NCBI GenBank assembly: GCA_002839315.1
Contig: PGXV01000005.1
Location: 377,572 to 422,528, forward strand
Reading direction: 5' to 3'
DNA: 44,957 nt
DNA from: Spirochaetae bacterium HGW-Spirochaetae-3
GTDB lineage: Bacteria; Spirochaetota; Spirochaetia; Treponematales; UBA12059
In this document: positions 23,951-33,028 of the stretch, one piece after another
How the letters are laid out: each line of letters starts with the position of its first letter
How positions within the stretch are numbered: position 1 is the stretch's first letter
Notes under the pieces: generated by a model
Databases searched by the model: none
What the model was told of the DNA's origin: nothing
What the model saw: the letters and a program-made list of their open reading frames with translations, nothing else
Position numbers and translations under genes: made by a program

Positions 23951-24439
23951 ATGCTTGATATCTATACCATAGGAGCCGATGTCCTCAGGGGGCAGGCCGC
24001 GCCGATAGACAAATTCGACGATGAGCTGGCCGCCTTCGTCGAGACGATGTTCGTGACGATGAAGCAGGGCAAGGGCGTCGGTCTCGCCGCTCCGCAGGTC
24101 GGCGTGCCTCAGCGCCTCTTCGTCATACAGATCGACGGCGACAAGCCGCGCGTCTTCATCAATCCCGAGATCGTGGAGACCAGCGTCGAGCTCGCGAGCT
24201 TCGAGGAGGGCTGCCTGTCGATACCCGGCGTCTACGCCGACCTCGACCGTCCCGCCGAGGTACGCGTACAGGCCTGGAACGAGCGCGGGCGCCGTTTCGT
24301 GCTCGGCGCGGAAGGATTCCTCGCGCGCGTAGTGCAGCACGAGCTGGATCACCTGAACGGCGTCCTCTTCACCGATCGCCTGCCGGAGCGTAGCCGCGAC
24401 CGGCTCCTCAAGCAATACGAGAAGCGGATGAGGGCCTAA
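23951..24439 (+). CDS. def: Peptide deformylase
   Basis: Removes the N-formyl group from nascent proteins. The 162-residue enzyme has all three metal-site motifs: GVGLAAPQVG (42-51), EEGCLS with Cys88, and QHELDHLNG with H130, E131 and H134. TAGGAG precedes the ATG. The fmt gene, which adds the formyl group, starts 4 bases after its stop, the common def-fmt pairing. Confidence 0.97.
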   Translation: MLDIYTIGADVLRGQAAPIDKFDDELAAFVETMFVTMKQGKGVGLAAPQVGVPQRLFVIQIDGDKPRVFINPEIVETSVELASFEEGCLSIPGVYADLDRPAEVRVQAWNERGRRFVLGAEGFLARVVQHELDHLNGVLFTDRLPERSRDRLLKQYEKRMRA

Positions 24440-24443
24440 CGGC

Positions 24444-25379
24444 GTGAGAGTGCTCTTCGCCGGTAGCCCGGAAATAGCCGTCCCGGCGCTCGAGGCCATC
24501 GCCGCGCGCCATCGGCTAGTAGGCGCGTTGACCAATCCGCCGTCCGCGAAGGGCAGGGGGCTAGCGCTGTCAGGCACGCCCGTCGCCGCCGCCGCCGCCG
24601 CGCTCGGCGTACCGGTGCTATCGCCCGAGCGGCTGGGGCCCGCCGAACGCGAGGCCGTCGCCGCGCTCGGACCGGAACTGCTCGTCGTCTTCGCGTACGG
24701 CAGGATATTCGGGCCCAAGTTCATGGCGTTGTTCCCGAAGGGCGGAATTAACGCCCACCCGTCGCTCCTTCCCCGCTGGAGGGGTTGCGCGCCCATACCG
24801 TACGCGATACTGAACCGCGACCCGATGACCGGCGTCAGCGTCCAGTACGTGGCGCCCAGGATGGACTCGGGCGACGTGCTCGCCACGCGCGAGATAGCCC
24901 TCGACGGTACCGAGACGACCGAGAGCCTGTCCGGACTGTCCGCCGGCATAGGCGCGGAACTGCTCGTGAGCGTCATCGACGGCATCGAGGCGGGGACGGC
25001 CAGGGGAGAGCCCCAGGACGAACCTGCTGCGACCTATTGCGCGGCGCTGACCAAGGACGGCGGCCTCGTGGACTGGGGCTCGTCCTCGCTCGAGATAGAC
25101 GCGCGCGTTCGTGCCTTCCATCCCTGGCCCGGCGCGTGGACGACCTTTTCCGGCGAGCGGCTCGCGCTCCTGACCGCTCGTCCCTGTCCGGGCGACGCAT
25201 CGGCATCGGAGCCGGGTACAGTCCTTTCTGTAGACAAGTCCAAAGGTATAATGGTACAAACAGGAGAGGGCCAACTCGCCCTCGCGCGCCTCCAGCTTCG
25301 CGGTAAGAGGCCCATGGACTTCAAGGACTTCGCGAACGGCGCACGGGGCCTGATCGGAACGCGCCTGGGCGCGTCCTGA
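24444..25379 (+). CDS. fmt: Methionyl-tRNA formyltransferase
   Basis: Formylates initiator Met-tRNA using 10-formyltetrahydrofolate. The 311-residue product has the catalytic set NAHPSLLPRWRG (N103, H105) and D141 in RMDSGDVL, plus the C-terminal OB-fold domain with DGGLVDWGSSSLEIDARVRA. The loop SAKGRGLALSGTPV near residue 35 corresponds to the tRNA-recognition insertion. GTG 24444 gives the standard MRVLFAGSPEIAVP start; no strong ribosome binding site is seen, so translation is probably coupled to def. Confidence 0.97.
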   Translation: MRVLFAGSPEIAVPALEAIAARHRLVGALTNPPSAKGRGLALSGTPVAAAAAALGVPVLSPERLGPAEREAVAALGPELLVVFAYGRIFGPKFMALFPKGGINAHPSLLPRWRGCAPIPYAILNRDPMTGVSVQYVAPRMDSGDVLATREIALDGTETTESLSGLSAGIGAELLVSVIDGIEAGTARGEPQDEPAATYCAALTKDGGLVDWGSSSLEIDARVRAFHPWPGAWTTFSGERLALLTARPCPGDASASEPGTVLSVDKSKGIMVQTGEGQLALARLQLRGKRPMDFKDFANGARGLIGTRLGAS

Positions 25380-25416
25380 TCGCTCCTCGTCCGATCATTT
25401 GAACGGGAGCCACGCT

Positions 25417-26427
25417 ATGGATCTTCGATCTGTTTTCAACTTCAAGCGACTCGACCAACTCGATCCCCGCCATTACCGCGCGCTCATAGCGGTGCTCATA
25501 TCGCTCGTCGTGCTGATGGGCTTCTCCGGCGTCATAGCGTTTTTCTTCACCCTCCGAGGCGAGGAACAGACGCTGGTACCAAACGTCGTCGACATGGAGC
25601 TGTCGGCCGCCCTCGTCAAGCTGCAGGAGAAGGAACTGTACCCGCGCGTCTCGCTACGCTTCTCGAGCGACCCCGAGACCCGGGGCAGGATACTCGAGCA
25701 GGAACCCCTGCCCGGAGCCATCGTCAAGGCCGGGCGGCGCATCGCGCTGGTCGTTTCAAGGGGAGCGGCGCAGGATAAGGTGGGCGACTACGTAGGCCAG
25801 ACCGTCGACGAGGTCAAGATACACCTTCAGACCGTCTTCGGCTCGACGCGGCAGCTTATTACCGTCAAGGAACCTCCGATCTATATCTACGACCCCAGCC
25901 CCGCCGGGACGATACTCGAACAGTCGCCGGCGCCCAACGTCGACCTGTCCGGCCCCACCCAACTGACCTTCGTGGTGTCGCGCGGCCCCGAGAAGGCCAA
26001 GGTCAAGGTCCCGGACCTCGTCGGGCTGACCATCCAGGACGCCGCGCTGCAGATAGAGAAATCGGGCATAGCCTTCCAGTTCACGATGCGCCCGACGGAG
26101 GGCCGCGAGCGCCCCGGCACCGTGGTCGCCCAGTTGCCCGCGCCCGGTACCCTCGAGGATCCCGGCGCCCCCGTATCCATCGTGTTCGGCGCCCCCGCGA
26201 AGGCCGAAGGCGTCGTCGTAGGCCTGTTCACGCAGTCCCTGCCCGAGTATCCCTATCCCCTGCGCGCGGTCCTGTACGCCGAGCCTCCGTCCGGGGCCCG
26301 GATCCCGCTGATATCCGTCGATCACCCGGGACGGTCGTTCACGATGCCCTACGCGCTGCCCGAGGGCAGCGTGCTCGTGCTCCAGGTGCTCAACAAGGTC
26401 GTGGCTCGAGTCGAGGCAGGCAGATGA
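25417..26427 (+). CDS. Membrane-anchored PASTA-domain protein
   Basis: 336-residue protein with a short cytoplasmic N-terminus, one membrane helix (22-46) and three PASTA repeats outside (about 54-118, 120-192 and 195-265). The third starts KVPDLVGLTIQDAALQIEKS. The last 70 residues are a distinct beta-rich end. PASTA domains bind peptidoglycan or muropeptides and usually hang on Ser/Thr kinases or PBPs; neither a kinase nor a transpeptidase domain is present here. ATG 25417 after GGGAG is preferred over an in-frame TTG at 25399. It overlaps the next gene by 4 bases. Confidence 0.9.
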   Translation: MDLRSVFNFKRLDQLDPRHYRALIAVLISLVVLMGFSGVIAFFFTLRGEEQTLVPNVVDMELSAALVKLQEKELYPRVSLRFSSDPETRGRILEQEPLPGAIVKAGRRIALVVSRGAAQDKVGDYVGQTVDEVKIHLQTVFGSTRQLITVKEPPIYIYDPSPAGTILEQSPAPNVDLSGPTQLTFVVSRGPEKAKVKVPDLVGLTIQDAALQIEKSGIAFQFTMRPTEGRERPGTVVAQLPAPGTLEDPGAPVSIVFGAPAKAEGVVVGLFTQSLPEYPYPLRAVLYAEPPSGARIPLISVDHPGRSFTMPYALPEGSVLVLQVLNKVVARVEAGR

Positions 26428-27569
26428 TCGATACGACGGCCTCGGATGATAGAGTCTACGCCGTCGAGATCGTACGGCTGGCGCTCTATGATATCGGCCG
26501 CGCGATAGACCTGAAGCAGGCCGCCGACCTCCTGCCCGGCGTTCCGGGAATGCGCATCCAGCGCCGTCGCGATACGCCCACGTCCCTGACCATGCCGGTC
26601 CCGCTCTGCGTCGACCTGCGTTCCGGGCTCAAGAGGATCTACAGCGAGGAGTCCATCGAGGGCTTCGCGGCCTCCGCCAGGCTATACGACGAGGGCGTCA
26701 TGTCCATCGTCGTCAGGCTCAACGTCAACGCCACCCTCGAGGGGCTCCACGGCATCGAGGCGAAGCCTATTACCAACACCATAAGCGACATCGATTCCTA
26801 TATCGACGAGCGTTACCGGGCGGTGCTCGAGCAGGTCCTCCCCGCGGTCAGGAGCCCCCGTCACGAGCCGGAGAGCGAGACCTACCTCGCGTATTGCTTC
26901 GCCGACGTCGGCGTCGACCCGACCCGCTTCCTCTCCGAGAACGAGCGCGACCTGACGACGCTCATAGCGGGGGAGCCGTGGGGGTATCCGCTCCACGAGT
27001 CGCAGATCCAGAAGACGATGAGCAATCCCTTCTCGTATAGCGGCAAGGACCTCGCCGTATTCGACATGGACCGTTGCATAATCGTCGACTCCGACCGGGA
27101 CTACGAGGACGTGCTCCTCATCTGCGAGTTGGCCAACTACCAGTACCTCGAGCTGCGGTCCCTCGATAAGCTGCTGGACCGGTGGCTCGACGAGGCCGAG
27201 GACGACGTCAACGCGATCTCCCTGAAGGGCCAGGGCAAGAAGCTGAAGACCGGCGCGCTCCGCAAGAAGTTCGGCAAGATCCAGGCTCTCCGGCTGGACG
27301 CCCTGTTCATCCTCGAGAACCTGGAGAATAGCGCCAAGATAATCGGCGACTACTTCCTGGGCACCGTCTACGAGCACATCTGCGGCATCTTCAACACCTC
27401 CGGCTGGACCCGCTCGGTCGAGCGCCGCCTCGACGCGCTGCAGAACATATACGAGATCGTCAAGGTCGAGCGCAGCGAGCGGACGATGCTGATACTCGAC
27501 GTCGTCTTCATCATCGTGTGCATCATCCTGCCGGTGCTCCAGATACTCCAGGTGATGCTGTCGAGCTAG
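26424..27569 (+). CDS. Hypothetical protein with C-terminal membrane anchor
   Basis: 381-residue protein, mostly soluble, with a single hydrophobic segment at the C-terminus (about 356-378). The last third (ALRLDALFILENLENSAKII, then VERRLDALQNIYEIVKVERS followed by the membrane helix) resembles the end of RMD1/DUF155 proteins, a family of unknown biochemical function, but the N-terminal half is not clearly of that family. ATG 26424 overlaps the PASTA gene stop by 4 bases, so the two products probably work together at the membrane. The family assignment is tentative. Confidence 0.68.
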   Translation: MIDTTASDDRVYAVEIVRLALYDIGRAIDLKQAADLLPGVPGMRIQRRRDTPTSLTMPVPLCVDLRSGLKRIYSEESIEGFAASARLYDEGVMSIVVRLNVNATLEGLHGIEAKPITNTISDIDSYIDERYRAVLEQVLPAVRSPRHEPESETYLAYCFADVGVDPTRFLSENERDLTTLIAGEPWGYPLHESQIQKTMSNPFSYSGKDLAVFDMDRCIIVDSDRDYEDVLLICELANYQYLELRSLDKLLDRWLDEAEDDVNAISLKGQGKKLKTGALRKKFGKIQALRLDALFILENLENSAKIIGDYFLGTVYEHICGIFNTSGWTRSVERRLDALQNIYEIVKVERSERTMLILDVVFIIVCIILPVLQILQVMLSS

Positions 27570-27626
27570 ACCCGCGCGCCCCTCTCTGCTATCCTTACCG
27601 CCATAACCTCGCCAAGGAGAATCCCC

Positions 27627-28970
27627 ATGGTCATACTCACCCTTAATTGCGGCAGCTCGTCCGTCAAGTACCAGGTCTACGACTGGGAACAGAAGAACGT
27701 CCTCGCCTCCGGCATAGTCGAGCGCGTCGGCCAGGAAGGCTCGATCATCAACCACAAGGCGCCGGGCATCGCCGACATCGGCCTCGAGCACGAGTGCCCC
27801 AACCACGTCGTCGCCGTCGAGCTTATCCTCAAGACCATTACCGATCCCCAGCACGGCGTCGTGAAGAGCATGCAGGACATCGGAGCCGTAGGCCACCGCG
27901 TCGTCCACGGCGGTATGAAGTTCGCGCGCTCGGTCCTGATCACCGACGAGTCCCTGGCTACCTTCAAGGAGCTCGTCGACCTTGCCCCGCTCCATAACCC
28001 GGCCAATATCACCGGCATAGAGGCCGCCAAGGCCGTCCTCCCGAACGTGCCCCACTGCGCGGTCATGGATACCGCCTGGCACCAGACCATGCCCAGCACC
28101 AGCTATACCTACGCCCTGCCCCGCGAGTGGCAGGAGAAGTACATGGTCCGCCGCTACGGCTTCCACGGTACCAGCTTCCTGTACACCGCCAAGCGCGCCT
28201 CCGTACTGCTCGGCAAGGACCCCTTCGCGTCCAACGTCATCATCGCGCATATCGGCAACGGCTCTTCCATCAACGCCGTGAAGGACGGCTGCTCGTACGA
28301 CACCTCGATGGGCATGACCCCGCTCGAGGGCCTCGTGATGGGCACCCGATCCGGCGACGTCGACCCCGGTATAATATTCCACATGTTGAAGAAGGGCGGC
28401 CTGTCCCCAGCCGACGTCGAGAAGGCGCTGAACAAGGAATCCGGCGTCCTCGGCATCACCGGCCGCTGGTCCGACAGGCGCGATATAGAGAACGCCGCCG
28501 AGGCGGGCGACAAGGTCGCCATCGTCGCCCAGGAGCTCGAAGGGTATCGGATCAAGAAGTATATCGGCGCCTATTACGCCGCCCTCGGCCGCGTAGACGC
28601 CCTCGTCTTCACCGCGGGCGTCGGCGAGATGGGCCCCGTAACCCGCCACCTGGCTACCCTCGGGCTCGAAGGCATGGGCATCAAGGTAGACCCGGACAGA
28701 AACGCCAAGGCCAAGTGCCGCAACGCGGAGCTCGAGATAAGCGCGCCCGACAGCGAGGTCAAGGTCTACGTGATCCCCACCGACGAGGAACTCGTGATGA
28801 CCGAGGACGCCTTCGCGCTGATGAACGGCAGCTATGACGTACACACCAATTATACGTACAGTTTCCAGAGCCCCGACTACGTCAACAAGCAGCGCGCCGC
28901 CGGCCTCGTGTCCGACCTCAAGAAGAAGCCGTACCTGGCCGACCTGATAGCGCACCCGAAGAAAGCCTAA
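27627..28970 (+). CDS. ackA: Acetate kinase with His184 replaced by Phe
   Basis: Interconverts acetyl phosphate plus ADP with acetate plus ATP, the substrate-level step of acetate fermentation. The 447-residue sequence keeps the catalytic residues at the positions known from Methanosarcina: R91 (GHRVVHGG), D148, H180 (YGFHGTS), H208 (IAHIGNGSS) and R241 ([10 protein letters not shown]). Two departures are visible: FHGTSH reads FHGTSF (F184), and the adenosine-site GIGEN reads GVGEM. The chain is about 40 residues longer than usual, the extra being a C-terminal tail with Tyr/Lys-rich segments. CAAGGAG precedes the ATG. No pta is adjacent. Confidence 0.95.
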   Translation: MVILTLNCGSSSVKYQVYDWEQKNVLASGIVERVGQEGSIINHKAPGIADIGLEHECPNHVVAVELILKTITDPQHGVVKSMQDIGAVGHRVVHGGMKFARSVLITDESLATFKELVDLAPLHNPANITGIEAAKAVLPNVPHCAVMDTAWHQTMPSTSYTYALPREWQEKYMVRRYGFHGTSFLYTAKRASVLLGKDPFASNVIIAHIGNGSSINAVKDGCSYDTSMGMTPLEGLVMGTRSGDVDPGIIFHMLKKGGLSPADVEKALNKESGVLGITGRWSDRRDIENAAEAGDKVAIVAQELEGYRIKKYIGAYYAALGRVDALVFTAGVGEMGPVTRHLATLGLEGMGIKVDPDRNAKAKCRNAELEISAPDSEVKVYVIPTDEELVMTEDAFALMNGSYDVHTNYTYSFQSPDYVNKQRAAGLVSDLKKKPYLADLIAHPKKA

Positions 28971-29046
28971 CGCCGACGGGCCGCGAGCCTTGGAAGGATC
29001 GCGGCCCCGACGCATAGCCCATCGAAAAAACGGAACGGGGGGTCAC

Positions 29047-29967
29047 GTGGCGGCTAGCCTACGAAGTAGATTCTGGCGCTCGGTCATACGCAAGGTGTTC
29101 CAGGAACAAGGCCTCAGCGTCCTCGACGAGCGTGCCCGCACCCTCAAGAACAGCAAGGTTCACGTGCCGTTCCCCAAGGTGATACGGGTCGAGCGCATCG
29201 ATATCGACGGCGTGCCGTGCGCGACCGTTCGTCCGGCGCGCGAGTACGACGGGCGCACCGTCCTGTACCTCCACGGCGGCGGGTACGTCACCGGCTCCAT
29301 CGACGCGTCGCTGATGCTCTGCGTCCCTATGGCCCGGACGCTCGGCATGAAGATCCTCCTGCCCGAGTACCGGCTGGCGCCCGAGCACCCGTTCCCCGCG
29401 GCCCTCGAAGACGCCCTGAAGGCGTATCGCTGGCTGCTCTCGCAGGGCTACTCGGCCGCGGATATCGTCTTCGCCGGGGATTCCGCCGGCGGGGGCCTGT
29501 GCCTAGCGGTCGTCCGGTCGCTCCTCGACGCGGGCGAGGCCGCGCCTTCGGCCGTGCTGTGCCTGTCTCCCTGGGCCGACCTGACCCATTCCGGCTCCAG
29601 CCACGCATCCAACGCGGCCTCCGACGTTCTCCTCAACACGGAAATGCTCAGAGTGTGGGCATCGTACTACGCCGGCGGCGCGGCGCTCGATGATCCCCTC
29701 GTCTCGCCCGTATACGCCGATCTTACCGGCTTCCCGCCCCTGCTGCTCCAGGTCGATCGTAGCGAGGTCCTGCTCGACGACTCGCTGCGGATAGAGCGTA
29801 CGGCCGAGGCGGCCGGCGTCGACGTCCGGCTGAGCCTATGGGACGGCCTGTGGCACGTCTGGCCCGCGCTCGGGGACCTGCTACCGGAGAGCCGCGAGGC
29901 CTTCGAGGAGATGCGGGAATTCCTGGCTACCAGGAGGCCCGGCTTCATCTCCGGGAGGGAATCGTGA
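29047..29967 (+). CDS. Alpha/beta hydrolase (HSL family esterase)
   Basis: 306-residue serine hydrolase of the hormone-sensitive lipase (GDXG) family. Oxyanion motif YLHGGGY (HGGG at 76-79), nucleophile Ser146 in GDSAGG, LPEYRLAPEHPFPAALED between them, and a C-terminal Asp (QVDRSEVLLDD) and His (LWHVWP) complete the triad. Start GTG 29047 is chosen because GGGGGG lies at the right distance; an upstream frame to 28990 lacks a site. Its stop overlaps the start of the following amidohydrolase gene (GTGA), so the enzymes are coupled. The substrate is unknown, possibly a small ester. Confidence 0.9.
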   Translation: MAASLRSRFWRSVIRKVFQEQGLSVLDERARTLKNSKVHVPFPKVIRVERIDIDGVPCATVRPAREYDGRTVLYLHGGGYVTGSIDASLMLCVPMARTLGMKILLPEYRLAPEHPFPAALEDALKAYRWLLSQGYSAADIVFAGDSAGGGLCLAVVRSLLDAGEAAPSAVLCLSPWADLTHSGSSHASNAASDVLLNTEMLRVWASYYAGGAALDDPLVSPVYADLTGFPPLLLQVDRSEVLLDDSLRIERTAEAAGVDVRLSLWDGLWHVWPALGDLLPESREAFEEMREFLATRRPGFISGRES

Positions 29968-31355
29968 CGAAGAGGACGCTCATCCGGAAGGCGCGGGCCG
30001 TCGTCAGCTGCGACGGCGCCGATACCGTATACCGCGACGCTGATATACTGGTCGAGGGGCCGGCCGTAGTCGCCATAGGGCCCGATCTAGACGCCGTCGG
30101 CGCCGATGTCATAGAGGCCCGCGGCAAGTTCGTCTATCCCGGCCTCGTCAATACGCATCACCACTTCTTCCAGACCTTCGTCCGCAACCTGTCCGCGGTG
30201 GATTATCCGAGGCTATCGGTGATGGACTGGATCGGGAAGATCTATCAGCTTTTCAAGCTCATAGACTCCGACGCCATATACTATTCGTCGCTCACGGCCA
30301 TGGCCGACCTCCTCAAGCACGGCTGTACCTGCGCCTTCGACCATCAGTACTGCTTCCCGCGACATGCCGGGCCGGGCCTCGTCGATCGCCAGATGGAGGC
30401 CGCCGCGCTCCTCGGCATACGGTACCATGCCGGTCGGGGCGCCAATACCCTTCCTATGGCCGAGGGTAGCTCCATCCCCGACGAGATGCTCGAGACGACC
30501 GACGAGTTCATAGCGGACTGCGACCGCCTGATCGGGCTATACCATTCAGACGACGCCTTCAGGATGACCGACGTCGTCGTGTCTCCTTGTCAGCCCGTCA
30601 ATTGCCGGCGCGAGACCTTCGTCGAGTCGATAGCGTTGGCCCGCTCCCGCGGAGTCCGCCTCCATACCCACCTGGGCGAGGGCGAGAACGCGCCTATGGT
30701 AGAGCGTTGGGGGAAGCGTACCCTGGCCTGGTGCGAGGATATAGGCTTCGTCGGCGATGACGTCTGGTACGCGCACGGATGGGAGCTTTCACCCGCGGAA
30801 TATCCGGTCATGGCTTCGACGGGCACGGGGCTCTGCCATTGCCCCGCCCCGGCCGTCCTCGGGGGCTTCCCGATAATCGACGTCTCGGCGCTGAGGAAGG
30901 CCGGGGTTAGGCTCGGCCTCGGTTGCGACGGCTCGGCGACGAACGATAGCTCCAGTCTCCTCGATAGCCTGCGCGTGGCGTGGATGCTGCAGTCGTCCCA
31001 TTGCAAGGATCGGGGGGCGAGCCCCTCGGCGTACGACATGCTGAAGATAGCCACCGTGGGCGGCGCCGACCTCCTCGGCAGGGGCGACCTCGGCTCGCTC
31101 GAGGCGGGCAAGGCCGCGGATCTCTTCATGATAGACGCTTCCGGACTGGAGTTGGCCGGCGCGACCCACGATCCGGCCAACCTGCTGGCTCGCGCCGGCG
31201 TAACCGGGCCCGTCTGGCTTACCATGGTCAACGGACGTATCGTCTACGCCGACGGGCGGCTGGTCGGCGTGGACGAGGATAGGCTGGCGGCCGAGGCCGA
31301 CGCGGCGTGCGCTCGGGTCATCGGGACGCCTGGCCGGGCCTTCGCGGGGGCGTAA
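29964..31355 (+). CDS. Amidohydrolase, 8-oxoguanine deaminase/TrzN-like
   Basis: 463-residue metal-dependent amidohydrolase of the ATZ/TRZ deaminase branch. Metal ligands are seen at PGLVNTHHHFFQ (H65, H67), HTHLGEGE, YAHGWELS and LGCDGSATND (Asp). The NTHHHFFQTFVRNL segment is close to 8-oxoguanine deaminase and hydroxydechloroatrazine ethylaminohydrolase. Purine or aromatic amine deamination is therefore the best guess; the substrate is not proven. GTG 29964 is preceded by GGGAGGGAATC, and the longer frame upstream overlaps the hydrolase gene in another phase. It is translationally coupled to the esterase. Confidence 0.88.
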   Translation: MTKRTLIRKARAVVSCDGADTVYRDADILVEGPAVVAIGPDLDAVGADVIEARGKFVYPGLVNTHHHFFQTFVRNLSAVDYPRLSVMDWIGKIYQLFKLIDSDAIYYSSLTAMADLLKHGCTCAFDHQYCFPRHAGPGLVDRQMEAAALLGIRYHAGRGANTLPMAEGSSIPDEMLETTDEFIADCDRLIGLYHSDDAFRMTDVVVSPCQPVNCRRETFVESIALARSRGVRLHTHLGEGENAPMVERWGKRTLAWCEDIGFVGDDVWYAHGWELSPAEYPVMASTGTGLCHCPAPAVLGGFPIIDVSALRKAGVRLGLGCDGSATNDSSSLLDSLRVAWMLQSSHCKDRGASPSAYDMLKIATVGGADLLGRGDLGSLEAGKAADLFMIDASGLELAGATHDPANLLARAGVTGPVWLTMVNGRIVYADGRLVGVDEDRLAAEADAACARVIGTPGRAFAGA

Positions 31356-31365
31356 GAATCCAGCC

Positions 31366-31395
31366 TTGTCCGCGTCGTCGCCCTCGGAGTATACT
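31366..31395 (+). promoter_or_regulatory. Putative leaderless promoter of the Nif3-like gene
   Basis: TTGTCC (31366-31371), an 18-base spacer and TATACT (31390-31395), with ATG 31402 exactly 7 bases beyond the -10. No Shine-Dalgarno sequence is present. Confidence 0.55.
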
Positions 31396-31401
31396 TCGCC
31401 C

Positions 31402-32163
31402 ATGAATATCGCTGAATTCGACGATTGGGCCCAGGCTCTGCTGGGAATACCGAAATTCAAGACTATCGATGACTCTCTAAACGGGTTGCAGGTCGGGCGT
31501 TCCGCGGAGCCGATCAGGAAGATGGCCTTCGCGGTGGACGCGTGCGCCGAGTCGATCAGGCGCGCGCGCGACGCGGGAGCGCAGGCGCTTTTCGTTCACC
31601 ACGGTCTCTTCTGGGGTAAGCCGGCGCCCATTACCGGGGCGTTGCGCGGCCGAATAGCCGACCTGCTGGCGGCGGACATGGCCCTCTACGCCTGTCACCT
31701 GCCGTTGGACGCGCACGTCGAGCTCGGTAACAACGCCGTCTTGGCCGGAATGCTCGGGCTTCGCGATATCCTGCCCTTCGGCGAGTACCACGGCGTCAAG
31801 ATAGGCCTCAAGGGCCGTCTCGAGCCGGCCCTTCCGGTCGACGAGATCGTCAGGCGGGTCCTTCCCGACGGCGGGGCGCCTCGGTCCCTGTTGCCGTTCG
31901 GTCCCAAGGTGGTTTCCCGCGTCGCCGTCGTGTCAGGCGGCGCGGCCTTCGAGTCGCTGCAGGCCATATCCGAGGGGATCGAGCTATACGTCACCGGAGA
32001 ACCGTCCCATTCCATCTACCACGAAGCGATGGAGGCGGGGCTCAATTTCGTAGCCGCCGGCCACTACGCGACCGAGGTGCACGGCGTCAAGGCGGTAGCC
32101 GAGCGCGTCGCCCGCGAGCTCGGAATCCAGACAATATTCATAGAGTACCCTACCGGGCTGTAA
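31402..32163 (+). CDS. Nif3-like dinuclear metal centre protein
   Basis: 253-residue protein of the NIF3/YbgI (GTP cyclohydrolase I type 2-like) family. Metal ligands are visible in LFVHHGLFWGK (H66, H67), CHLPLDAH and the C-terminal GHYATEVHG with a Glu ligand. The family forms toroidal hexamers with two metal ions; the biological reaction is not settled. ATG 31402 is chosen over 31366 because MNIAEFDDWAQALL is the normal N-terminus and the -10 hexamer sits directly before it. Confidence 0.92.
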   Translation: MNIAEFDDWAQALLGIPKFKTIDDSLNGLQVGRSAEPIRKMAFAVDACAESIRRARDAGAQALFVHHGLFWGKPAPITGALRGRIADLLAADMALYACHLPLDAHVELGNNAVLAGMLGLRDILPFGEYHGVKIGLKGRLEPALPVDEIVRRVLPDGGAPRSLLPFGPKVVSRVAVVSGGAAFESLQAISEGIELYVTGEPSHSIYHEAMEAGLNFVAAGHYATEVHGVKAVAERVARELGIQTIFIEYPTGL

Positions 32164-32200
32164 GGCGCCGGAACCAACGCCAGATCGCAGGGAGCCCTTC

Positions 32201-32740
32201 ATGCCTGAAAAGAAGAACAAGAAACCGTTGGCGCCGTTCGCGCTGACGCTGGCAATCCTGGTCGCGGACCAGGTCACCAAGGCGGCGGTCGTCGCGTCGA
32301 TCAGGCCGGGGCGCATCGCGTGGAACGCGCTCGGCGACTTCTTCTGGCTCGTGCACCAGAAGAATACGGGGGCGGCCTTCAGCATGGGCGACGGCCTGGC
32401 GGAACCGCTACGGGTCGCCATACTCATCGTCGTACCGCTTGCCCTGATGATCGCGCTCTGCGTGTATTACTTCAAGACGGACGAATTGACGCCGGTACAG
32501 CGCTGGGCCCTCTGCGGCATCATAGGCGGCGGCGTCGGCAACATCATAGACCGGATAGCGAGGCCGGAAGGCGTCGTCGACTTCCTGTCGTTCAAATTCT
32601 ACGGTTTATTCGGGTTGGAACGCTGGCCGACCTTCAACGTGGCCGACTCTGCGGTGGTCTTGTGCGGCGTGCTGCTCGTAGTCGCGGGATTCTTCATCCC
32701 CTCTCCCGATGGCGGGACCCCGGGAAAGCCGAAGGCTTGA
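32201..32740 (+). CDS. lspA: Lipoprotein signal peptidase (signal peptidase II)
   Basis: Aspartyl protease of the inner membrane that removes signal peptides from prolipoproteins such as the TAXI and DUF192 proteins of this window. The 179-residue protein has four hydrophobic segments and both catalytic aspartates: D117 in GNIIDRIARP and D149 in FNVADSAVV. The NTGAAFS motif is present. The Lys-rich N-terminus is typical. AGGGAG precedes the ATG. Confidence 0.96.
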   Translation: MPEKKNKKPLAPFALTLAILVADQVTKAAVVASIRPGRIAWNALGDFFWLVHQKNTGAAFSMGDGLAEPLRVAILIVVPLALMIALCVYYFKTDELTPVQRWALCGIIGGGVGNIIDRIARPEGVVDFLSFKFYGLFGLERWPTFNVADSAVVLCGVLLVVAGFFIPSPDGGTPGKPKA

Positions 32741-32745
32741 CGACT

Positions 32746-33021
32746 ATGCCGCGTCGCCTTCCCGCGGCGCTCGGTCGCGCGGCGTCGTTCGCCGTCAGGG
32801 CGCTCGCCTGCGCCGCGTTCGCGTGCGCGGTATTCTTCGCGGTATTGTCGCTATGGGGCGCGCTCGCGGCGCCGTTCGTCAGGATGCGGTCGTCGAGCTT
32901 CGTCGTAGCCTGCGCGCTCGCCGTTTCAGCCGTAGCGACGCCCGCGTCGTACGGCGCGCTCCGCCGATGGCGGAGGGCCGGGCGCGCGAGACGGGATCCC
33001 GGGCGCGTGGAGTCGAGCTAG
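32746..33021 (+). CDS. Small hypothetical membrane protein
   Basis: 91-residue protein starting 5 bases after lspA. Two hydrophobic segments (about 15-40 and 50-68) are followed by an Arg-rich C-terminus. I see no known motif. It is probably co-transcribed with lspA. It is supported by position and hydrophobicity only. Confidence 0.5.
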   Translation: MPRRLPAALGRAASFAVRALACAAFACAVFFAVLSLWGALAAPFVRMRSSSFVVACALAVSAVATPASYGALRRWRRAGRARRDPGRVESS

Positions 33022-33028
33022 CGGCGGT

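Noticed and set aside
26682-29015. A 777-residue open frame on the minus strand
   Set aside because: It is antisense to ackA and the preceding gene, whose products are recognisable; its composition is typical of the shadow frame of high-GC genes.
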